Shown one piece after another: positions 57,830 through 64,000 of a stretch of DNA of 64,000 nucleotides. This DNA is from Oscillospiraceae bacterium. GTDB taxonomy: Bacteria; Bacillota; Clostridia; Oscillospirales; Ruminococcaceae. Every line of letters begins with the position of its first letter. The first letter of the stretch is position 1. A program made the position numbers and the translations under genes. The stretch lies in contig JAFRTG010000027.1 of the NCBI GenBank assembly GCA_017427265.1, positions 278,076 to 342,075 of the forward strand, in the 5' to 3' direction. The notes below the pieces were generated by a model. The model searched no databases. It was not told where the DNA came from and was given only the letters and a program-made list of their open reading frames with translations.

Positions 57830-58837
57830 TCACTCCGCCTCAGCTTCCAGACCATACACAAAGCTCATAACGTCCTGCTTCATCTTCTCATAGAAAGCAC
57901 TCAGCTCCTCATCGGGCAGGCGATTCTCGGCTTCATACTCATCGAGCTTGTCCTGCATCTGCTTCGTGAACACCTTGCGCTGCTGGTCATACTTCTCCAC
58001 AAGTGCAGGATCATCAAGCACCTCGGCAGACAGTTTTGTTTTCTGCTGACCGATATAGTTACTGAGCCTTGTGCTGTATACCTTATAAGTACCGTTCTCT
58101 CTTTTGCGCCTTTTGGCATTCTTGACTTCACGCTGATAGGTTGCCTGACAGTTCTCTGATTCGCAGGCGACTGCATTTTTCTTTCCGAGGAATACCTTAC
58201 CGCAATACTTACACTTGCAAACATATAGCTTCATCTTATGAATCGCAAAACTGAAATCATAGAAGAAGTTCACAAGGGCTGTATCTGCTACGGTGTAAAT
58301 ATCGTTACGGTCATTTCCCCGTATGATTATCTTATCAAAACTGAGCCGAAACACTTTCATATCGCTCTCAGAGTTGAAGTCGAAGTTCCAGTCATCACGC
58401 ATAACTTCACGGATATGATTGAAAACATCATTCACATACTCGGTGGACTTCTTCAAGGCACGGGTATTGAAGAAAGCTCCTGCCTTGTCTATATCTGCTC
58501 TCGCTTCGGTGAACACATCACGGAGCGTGTCGGAATAATAACGTGTAAAGAAGTTGAAGCTGTTCAGGCGGTTATCGTCAAACCGTTCCAATATCTCACG
58601 GAACACAGCACCCCTGCCGTTGATAGCTCCTATAAGTTCATCTGTGAGCTGCTCATAGTCAAGGAAGTTGCTCCTGAACTCCGTTATGTCCCTGAATACA
58701 TCATCAAAGCTGATAACGGTGTATGCGTCCTCGGAGATATTTCCCCAAACTTTTTCATTGTCCTCTGTGACTACAAATATCACGCTTTTAGCCTGCTCGT
58801 CGATGCGATAGAGCAGGATTTTTTTATCTTTGCCCAT
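57830..58837 (-). CDS. Zinc-ribbon element protein (DUF6076-like)
   Basis: A 335-residue protein. The central-to-C-terminal part has a CxCxxC...CxxxxC metal site (CKCKYCGKVFLGKKNAVACESENC). A basic stretch (EVKNAKRRKRENGTYKVYSTRLSNYIG) follows, suggesting nucleic-acid binding. The N-terminal 200 residues are helical. I associate this with the DUF6076 proteins of Ruminococcus elements, at moderate certainty. The start at 58837 (MGKDKKILLYRID) follows AAAAGGAGC. It is transcribed away from an array of ATAACGT sites, which it may bind to control itself and the divergent DUF3987 gene. Confidence 0.68.
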   Translation of the reverse strand: MGKDKKILLYRIDEQAKSVIFVVTEDNEKVWGNISEDAYTVISFDDVFRDITEFRSNFLDYEQLTDELIGAINGRGAVFREILERFDDNRLNSFNFFTRYYSDTLRDVFTEARADIDKAGAFFNTRALKKSTEYVNDVFNHIREVMRDDWNFDFNSESDMKVFRLSFDKIIIRGNDRNDIYTVADTALVNFFYDFSFAIHKMKLYVCKCKYCGKVFLGKKNAVACESENCQATYQREVKNAKRRKRENGTYKVYSTRLSNYIGQQKTKLSAEVLDDPALVEKYDQQRKVFTKQMQDKLDEYEAENRLPDEELSAFYEKMKQDVMSFVYGLEAEAE

Positions 58838-58853
58838 ATTTTGCTCCTTTTCT

Positions 58854-58986
58854 ATAACGTTCAAGATAGAATACGTTATGATAATTATATCATTACAGCT
58901 TGAAAAAGTCAAGATAATAACGTACAAATTATGATACGTTATAATAAGAACAAGGTAATTAACGTAATTTGCATAGATTATAACGT
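58854..58986. promoter_or_regulatory. Array of six ATAACGT half-sites between divergent genes
   Basis: Two inverted pairs ATAACGT-N12-ACGTTAT occur at 58854-58879 and 58917-58942, 63 bp apart. Two further half-sites are at 58959-58965 (TTAACGT) and 58980-58986 (ATAACGT), 21 bp apart. The regular spacing fits a dimeric regulator or a replication/plasmid-type iteron set. Confidence 0.7.
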
Positions 58987-59132
58987 GATATTATGGATTT
59001 GGTAAGTGCCGTTATGGTAAAATTGGATTGTCAGGAGAGAACAATACCTGACAGCGGAGCAGCATAGCCTATGTTGACCGCCACGAATATAAAGCGCTTT
59101 ATATAATAATAGAAGAAAGGCGATGATCTATA

Positions 59133-60590
59133 TTGTCCAACAACCAGTGGGCGCAGCCCACACCCCTCCGTCCTGACGGGACAAACCTCCTGCCGTTCCC
59201 TGTGAACGCTCTCCCACCTATTATAGGTGATATGGCACAGGCGATAGCAACAACCACCTCAACGGACGTTGCTATGGCAGGCACATCTATACTCTCAGCA
59301 GTGAGCTACTGCTTTTCGGGAGTATACCGTATGTCGGCAAAGCGTGACCACACCGAGCCGCTTGTGCTTGACACCCTGACCATAGCAGAACCGAGCTTCA
59401 AGAAATCGCCTGTTATGTCGCTGATTAAGCGTCCGTACATTCAGTTTGCACACGACTGGAACGAAAACAACAAGCAGGACATCTTCACTTCTCAGGCTGA
59501 ACGCAAGCTGTTACAAAGCAAGCTGGAAGCTCTTGAAAAGAAGAAAGACGTTACTGCTGAGGAGATTGCCAAACTCCAGACCGAACTGAGCAACATTCCG
59601 CCCAGCAACTTCCGCAGGATAGCGGTGGACGATGTTACTCCCGAATCCCTTGTGAACCTGCTTGAAGAAAACGGCACTCTGCTGATGATCTCGGACGAAG
59701 CCGGAATGCTCGGTAATTTCAGCGGACGTTACAGCAACAATGTCCCGAATCTCGACCTCCTGCTGAAATCGTGGAACGGCGAGACCTACATCAGCGACAG
59801 AGCGACCAGGGCGAGCATCGTGCTGAAAAAGCCATACATGAGCATCTGCCTTGCCTGTCAGCCGTATGTGTTCGATGGAATGATAAACAATCCCGTGTTC
59901 AGGGGCAGCGGTCTGATAGCGAGGTTCATGTACTGTTTTCCTGTGAGCAATATCGGCTCACGTAAGTACGATACGCAGGCTGTGCCTGAACAGGTCGCTG
60001 AGAGCTACAAGAGCCTTGTGTACAAGCTCCTCGGAGCGAAGTTCAACTACCACGATGAAAAGGAGCTGTATCTGCATTTCGATGCCAAGGCATACGGGGA
60101 GTTTGTTGACTACTACAACAACTTCATCGAGCCGCACCTTGTCACGGATATGGCTTTCTGCAAGGATTGGGGCGGCAAGTATCACGGAGAGCTGCTCCGC
60201 CTGTGCGGTATCATTCACTGCATCAAGTGTGCGCTGAATGATGTGAACCCTGTGGAGAACCGTGTCACACTGGATACGTTCTGCAACGCTATCGAGATTG
60301 GTGAGTATTTCCGTGAACAGGCTATCTACGCTTACAGTCTCGGAGACGTTGACCTCGGAACTATCAAGGCTGAACGTGTGCTGAACAAGATACGCTCCAA
60401 GCACATCACACTGATAAGACAGAATGACCTGTACAAGCTGTGCCGATGCACTCTGTTCAAGAACGCCGCTGACTTCGCTGAGACAATGGAGATGATGGAG
60501 GAGTACAACTATCTCCGCCGTGAGACCATTCAGGGAGCGAACGGCAACAACAAGAGTGGGATCATGGTTTTTATCAATCCCCATATCTGA
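59133..60590 (+). CDS. DUF3987 (YfjI-like) replication-type protein
   Basis: A 485-residue protein of the DUF3987 family: PFPVNALPPIIGDMAQAIA at the N-terminus, TIAEPSFKKSPVMSLI at the P-loop-like position, LLMISDEAGMLGNFSGRYS (Walker B-like) and RGSGLIARFMYCFP. Such proteins sit beside or replace primase-helicases in phages and mobile elements. The likely start is TTG at 59133, behind AAAGG at a rather long distance, so the start is uncertain. It is the first of the plus-strand core genes of the element. Confidence 0.8.
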   Translation: MSNNQWAQPTPLRPDGTNLLPFPVNALPPIIGDMAQAIATTTSTDVAMAGTSILSAVSYCFSGVYRMSAKRDHTEPLVLDTLTIAEPSFKKSPVMSLIKRPYIQFAHDWNENNKQDIFTSQAERKLLQSKLEALEKKKDVTAEEIAKLQTELSNIPPSNFRRIAVDDVTPESLVNLLEENGTLLMISDEAGMLGNFSGRYSNNVPNLDLLLKSWNGETYISDRATRASIVLKKPYMSICLACQPYVFDGMINNPVFRGSGLIARFMYCFPVSNIGSRKYDTQAVPEQVAESYKSLVYKLLGAKFNYHDEKELYLHFDAKAYGEFVDYYNNFIEPHLVTDMAFCKDWGGKYHGELLRLCGIIHCIKCALNDVNPVENRVTLDTFCNAIEIGEYFREQAIYAYSLGDVDLGTIKAERVLNKIRSKHITLIRQNDLYKLCRCTLFKNAADFAETMEMMEEYNYLRRETIQGANGNNKSGIMVFINPHI

Positions 60591-60692
60591 ACAATCGACA
60601 TTATCGACATTTTCGGACTTTGATTGTGCTGAAAATGCTGATAGTTCATAAGACCACAACCATAAAACCGAGAAAGAGAGAGGTTTATTACT

Positions 60693-60989
60693 ATGAATAC
60701 AACAGAAAAGAAAGCAATCGTAGACAACATTCTGGAGCTGCTCATTCAGCTCACCGAGGACGGAGATAATTCTGCTCCGCAGACCACTACCGCACCGACC
60801 GCCGACAAGGTCGAGATGCTGACTATCAAGGAGAGCGCCGCCCTCATCAGCGGTCTCTCCGAACACACTGTCCGTCAGCTTGTGAAGCAGGGCAAGGTGA
60901 AGTCCGTAAGAACAGGTGCAGGCAGGAACGGAAAAATCCTTGTCAACAAGGCTGACCTGATCGCCTATTTCAACGGGAAGGGGGTGTGA
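60693..60989 (+). CDS. Excisionase-family helix-turn-helix protein
   Basis: A 98-residue protein. The C-terminal half is a MerR-like HTH of the excisionase group (MLTIKESAALISGLSEHTVRQLVKQGKVKSVRTG, shown in part, ending NKADLIAYFNG). AGAGAGAGG precedes the ATG. With the integrase at 63081 it probably directs excision of the element or regulates its promoters. Confidence 0.78.
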   Translation: MNTTEKKAIVDNILELLIQLTEDGDNSAPQTTTAPTADKVEMLTIKESAALISGLSEHTVRQLVKQGKVKSVRTGAGRNGKILVNKADLIAYFNGKGV

Positions 60990-60992
60990 GAT

Positions 60993-61175
60993 ATGCCCGA
61001 TATGGAAAAGGTAAAAGCGCTGACTTCTCTGCTTGAAGAAAGAAGCGGTCTTGATATTCGTGAAGCTGTTGCTCGCAGCATTCACTACCTCAACGGTTAT
61101 GAGAGCTATCTCTATGAAAAAGAGATAGAATACCTGCTCGAAACTCTCGATGTTGAGGAGGAGCCGCCGTTCTGA
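60993..61175 (+). CDS. Small acidic element protein
   Basis: A 60-residue helical, acidic protein (RSGLDIREAVARSIHYLNG) directly downstream of the excisionase-like gene (3-nt gap). GGGGGTG lies upstream of its ATG. I do not recognise it. It is probably co-translated with the HTH protein. Confidence 0.6.
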   Translation: MPDMEKVKALTSLLEERSGLDIREAVARSIHYLNGYESYLYEKEIEYLLETLDVEEEPPF

Positions 61176-61273
61176 TTCAGTAGAGTGAACTTTCTCAAAT
61201 TTGAGCAAGTTCAGTTCATCATGATTCGCATAGACTTTAACTCAAATCTGAGCGAAAGTTTATGAGCTGAATC
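61174..61273. repeat. Long imperfect inverted repeat upstream of oriT
   Basis: The left arm 61174-61205 (GATTCAG...AACTTTC...TTTGAG) is mirrored by the right arm 61241-61273 (CTCAAAT...GAAAGTT...CTGAATC) over about 32 bp with a few gaps. A smaller inverted repeat lies at its centre. It could end the upstream operon or belong to the transfer origin. Confidence 0.55.
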
Positions 61274-61436
61274 ATCATCTTGGAGCGAGTGTTTTTACAA
61301 AATCCGAGCTGAGATTTTTGCAGAAAAATATCATTTCCGATATGATGTTTTTCAAAAAATGTAATGCGGATTTTTGAATAAATGCGCCCACATTTTCGGC
61401 TGTGACCTCAACCGTTCAGCCTCGCAGAGCCACATT

Positions 61437-61487
61437 AGCATTTTTGATAGTCCGAGTAGGCTGTCAAAAGTGCTATGGGGTTACTGG
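61437..61487 (+). other. Candidate origin of transfer (oriT) for the MobV-type relaxase
   Basis: AGCATTTTTGATAG (61437-61450) and CTGTCAAAAGTGCT (61461-61474) form a 14-bp inverted repeat (two G-T-type mismatches). The 10-nt loop is TCCGAGTAGG, followed by ATGGGGTTACTGG. It lies upstream of the relaxase gene in a 480-bp gene-free stretch, the expected place and form for a MobV/Pre oriT. Confidence 0.6.
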
Positions 61488-61655
61488 TGGCGCACCGCAA
61501 GTAAATCCGGCTCTACGAGCCGTTTGGTTTGCCGATATCCTTATCGTTGCAAGCCAATTCGCCCGTCAGGGCTTTGCATAGCACATAGCTGTGTCTTGTG
61601 CAAGCAATCTCCCTCATCAGAGGGTACAACTATAATTATAAAGGAGATTATTAAC

Positions 61656-62948
61656 ATGATCACAAAGACTATTTCAATGTGTCAGGGCAAAGGCAGCCTG
61701 TCGCATAACAACAGAGAGTTCACTGCCAAGAACATTGACCCGTCCAGAACTGCGGATAACATCGTGTTCGTTCAGCAGGATCTGGGTGATGCTTACCACC
61801 AGTTTTTCGATGAAGCAGTAGAGAGATACAACGCTCATCAGAAAAGAAAGGATCGCATGATCGACGACTACTTTCAGCACCTGTTCAACCGTGAGCCGAG
61901 CAAGAGCGTTATCACCGGAGCGAACAAGCAGAAGAGCTTCTATGAAGACTTGGTGCAGATCGGCACGAAGGACGATACAGGTGTCGGCACTCCCGATGCG
62001 GAAGTTGCTGTCGCTTGCTTGAAAGAATACATGGAGGGTTTCCAGAAAAGAAATCCGAATCTCTATGTGTTCAATGCGGTGATGCACCTCGATGAAGCAA
62101 CGCCGCACCTGCATATCAACTACATTCCTGTTGGTCACTATGACAGAGGTCTTGATACCAGGAATGCTATGGCGAAAGCTCTTGAGGAAATGAACTTCGG
62201 TCATGATGCAAGAGCGATCAACCGTTGGAGGCTAAAGGAGTGGGCTGTTCTCAGCAATATTTGTGCTGAACACGGTATTGAGATCAGTGAACCGCAAAAG
62301 TCCAGAGGTTACAGCTACACGGTCGAGGAGTACGGCAAGCATCAGGATGAGATAAAAGCTCTCAATGCTGAAATGGCTCAGGTCGAAAGTAAGCTTGCTG
62401 AGAAGCAGGCAAAGCGTGAAGATCTCGACCAGCAGATCAAGCAGAAAACAGCACAGGTCAATGCAATTATCAACTACATTCCCGACTATGAAAAGGAGTT
62501 CAAGATCGAGGATGAGTGCGATCAGCTTCGCAGAGAGCTTGTCGGTCTGCTTGACGGTAAGCTGTCTATCATGAAGCACAAGGATGCTATCATCGCCAAG
62601 GTGCAGAGGCTCTGCAAGCTTGTCAAGAAGGTCAATGATAACGCTTACAAGTCCGGCAATACGATCTACTCTCTCCATGAAAAGCTCGATGCTGCGATGA
62701 AAGAGTATGATGATGTGTGTCAGCGCTGGAAATGTGCAGCAGAAGAACGCACGGAGCTTCGCCGTGATAACGCTGAACTGTCAGCTGAGGTCGATGACCT
62801 GACGGAGTTCGTGAGCCTGCTGAAACGCTTAGAGCCGCAGAAGTATGCTGAGGTCAAGCAGGCACAGGAGTATTTTCACAGTCAGCGCGAACAGGAAGTA
62901 CAGCAGCAGTCCGCCGCCAAAAAGAAAAAGTCGTGGGGACTGGAATAA
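61656..62948 (+). CDS. MobV/Pre-family relaxase (plasmid mobilization protein)
   Basis: A 430-residue protein. The N-terminal relaxase domain has NNREFTAKNIDPSRTADNI and the metal-binding motif HLDEATPHLHINYIPV, characteristic of the Mob/Pre (MobV) family. The second half is a long coiled coil (about 240-410), common in these proteins for multimerisation. The start at 61656 (MITKTISMCQGKG) has AAGGAG upstream. It would nick the oriT just upstream and allow mobilization by a helper conjugative element. No conjugation (type IV secretion) genes are seen in the window. Confidence 0.92.
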   Translation: MITKTISMCQGKGSLSHNNREFTAKNIDPSRTADNIVFVQQDLGDAYHQFFDEAVERYNAHQKRKDRMIDDYFQHLFNREPSKSVITGANKQKSFYEDLVQIGTKDDTGVGTPDAEVAVACLKEYMEGFQKRNPNLYVFNAVMHLDEATPHLHINYIPVGHYDRGLDTRNAMAKALEEMNFGHDARAINRWRLKEWAVLSNICAEHGIEISEPQKSRGYSYTVEEYGKHQDEIKALNAEMAQVESKLAEKQAKREDLDQQIKQKTAQVNAIINYIPDYEKEFKIEDECDQLRRELVGLLDGKLSIMKHKDAIIAKVQRLCKLVKKVNDNAYKSGNTIYSLHEKLDAAMKEYDDVCQRWKCAAEERTELRRDNAELSAEVDDLTEFVSLLKRLEPQKYAEVKQAQEYFHSQREQEVQQQSAAKKKKSWGLE

Positions 62949-62973
62949 TATAAAACAGAACAAAAGATGAAAC

Positions 62974-63060
62974 TTTATGACATACCCGAAAAAAGTACGT
63001 CAAACCCCTTGACAACGGCGGTTTATTGCGCTACAATCATAGATGTACAAGGGTATGTCA
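62974..63060 (+). promoter_or_regulatory. Integrase promoter flanked by inverted GACATACCC boxes
   Basis: TTGACA, 17 bp and TACAAT lie at about 63009-63037. ATGACATACCC upstream (near 62976-62986) and GTACAAGGGTATGTC downstream (63045-63059) are inverted relative to each other. The second is the exact inverse of a site at the element's left end. Confidence 0.65.
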
Positions 63061-63080
63061 TAGATCTTAGGAGGTAATCT

Positions 63081-64000
63081 ATGGCAACAATAAAGAAGCG
63101 TGGCGACAGCTATCTCATCAGGGTGAGCTGTGGCTACGATGTAAACGGCAAACACAAGGAACAGTCCATGACGTGGCGCCCCGATGAGGGTATGACCAAG
63201 AAGCAGATCGAAAAGGAGCTGAACCGACAGGCGGTGATGTTTGAGGAGTCGGTCAATCACGGCTTCAAGACTTCTGCTATGAAGTTTCAGGAGCTTGCGG
63301 AGGAGTGGTTCGAGAACTATGCTAAGAACGCCCTCAGAAGCACTACATACGAGCGTATGCTCCAGCTTACCCACCGTGTCTATCCTGCTATCGGTCACTT
63401 GCGTATCGACAAGATAACCGCAAGGCACTTGCAGGGCTTTGTGAACTCTCTCGCCAAAGAGGGAGCGAACGAAAAGACGGGCAAGCCCCTCGCACCGAAA
63501 ACGATACGTCACAATCTCAGCTTTATCTCGGACGTGTTCAGCTACGCTGTTCGTATGGACTTGGTATCGGACAATCCGTGCAGGAAAGTGACTATTCCGA
63601 AAGGCGAGGTCAAGGAGAAGCCTATCTACTCTCAGGAGGAGATCGCACGGCTCCTGACAGCTATCAATGGGGAGGACACAAAGTACCGTGCTTTTTTCTA
63701 TCTGATCGCTTACAGCGGTTTCCGCAGGAGCGAAATGCTCGGTCTTGAATGGAAGGACATCGACTTCGAGAATAATATCATCAGCATCAAGAGAACGAGC
63801 AACTACACGGCAGAGCGTGGCATCTACACCGATACCACAAAGACCAAACGCTCGAAGCGTGTGCTGAAGATCAGTCCGTACATCATGGGTATTCTCAAAG
63901 AGCTGAAAGACGAGCAGGACGAGGAAGCACTCCGCCTGGGCGACAAGTGGGTAGAGAGTGACAGACTCTTTGTCAAGTGGAACGGCGAACCCATGAACAA
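63081..64000 (+). CDS. Tyrosine integrase (partial, cut by window end)
   Basis: The frame is open from the ATG at 63081 (GGAGG eight nt upstream) to the window end, 306 codons. An arm-binding-type N-terminus (MATIKKRGDSYLIRVSCGYD) is followed by a SAM-like core-binding domain (FQELAEEWFENYAKNALRSTTYERML) and the start of the catalytic domain. The first catalytic Arg is in YSGFRRSEMLGLEW. The HxxR and Tyr motifs lie beyond the edge. It resembles Tn916-type and related element integrases. It reads toward the expected intact tRNA attachment site. Confidence 0.92.
   Translation, partial: MATIKKRGDSYLIRVSCGYDVNGKHKEQSMTWRPDEGMTKKQIEKELNRQAVMFEESVNHGFKTSAMKFQELAEEWFENYAKNALRSTTYERMLQLTHRVYPAIGHLRIDKITARHLQGFVNSLAKEGANEKTGKPLAPKTIRHNLSFISDVFSYAVRMDLVSDNPCRKVTIPKGEVKEKPIYSQEEIARLLTAINGEDTKYRAFFYLIAYSGFRRSEMLGLEWKDIDFENNIISIKRTSNYTAERGIYTDTTKTKRSKRVLKISPYIMGILKELKDEQDEEALRLGDKWVESDRLFVKWNGEPMN

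Overview
The window looks like the chromosome of a cellulosome-forming Ruminococcus-type member of the Bacillota (Oscillospiraceae). The reasons are strong GGAGG ribosome binding sites, TTGACA/TATAAT promoters, and two secreted proteins that carry type I dockerins: a CotH-family protein and a glucuronoyl-esterase-like enzyme. The chromosomal part is fairly GC-rich. The species cannot be fixed from sequence reading alone.

Layout. 1-890: a broken ABC ATPase joined to a histidine kinase that has lost its sensor. 1200-6100: an uncharacterised three-gene operon (zinc-ribbon/membrane/TPR protein, membrane/TPR protein, secreted KPNIYLYPEE protein). 6235-14552: a two-component system divergent from a MacAB-like export operon with two adaptors, a permease, a repeat-containing lipoprotein and an ATPase. 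14622-29252, all on the minus strand: a sulfur and 2-oxoacid block. It holds an Rrf2 regulator, an aminotransferase, a phenylacetate-CoA-ligase-like enzyme, a four-subunit 2-oxoacid:ferredoxin oxidoreductase, a LysR regulator, a reverse-transsulfuration operon (methyltransferase, cystathionine lyase/synthase, S-adenosylhomocysteine hydrolase, cysteine synthase) and a sulfonate-type ABC importer. 29647-33264: a secreted beta-helix-like protein and a two-component system. 33349-37504: metF, metE and a second LysR paralogue. 37783-40443: a third two-component system. 40505-45073: the dockerin proteins. 46153-49077: a degenerate GGDEF protein and a secreted Asn-rich protein. 49092-49703: a transglutaminase remnant.

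From about 49917 to beyond the right edge lies an integrated mobilizable element. Its left end is the displaced 3' end of a tRNA gene, still followed by two terminators. Its right part carries a DUF3987 protein, an excisionase-like HTH protein, a candidate oriT, a MobV/Pre relaxase and a tyrosine integrase cut off by the window end. Its cargo looks defensive: an RloC-like AAA ATPase with a possible anticodon-nuclease motif, an Mrr-like endonuclease with a sensor-like N-terminus and a GNAT-like protein form one operon. A Fic toxin/antitoxin pair and a nuclease-DUF2075 helicase follow.

The most interesting regulatory signals are two small ORFs with clustered cysteine codons ahead of the sulfur operons. 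One is followed by an intrinsic terminator, and the other can pair with the next gene's Shine-Dalgarno. Near-identical promoter elements (GTATTGGACAAA with an 18-bp spacer) drive three of the metabolic units. The element also carries an ordered array of ATAACGT half-sites in the divergent region at 58854-58986.
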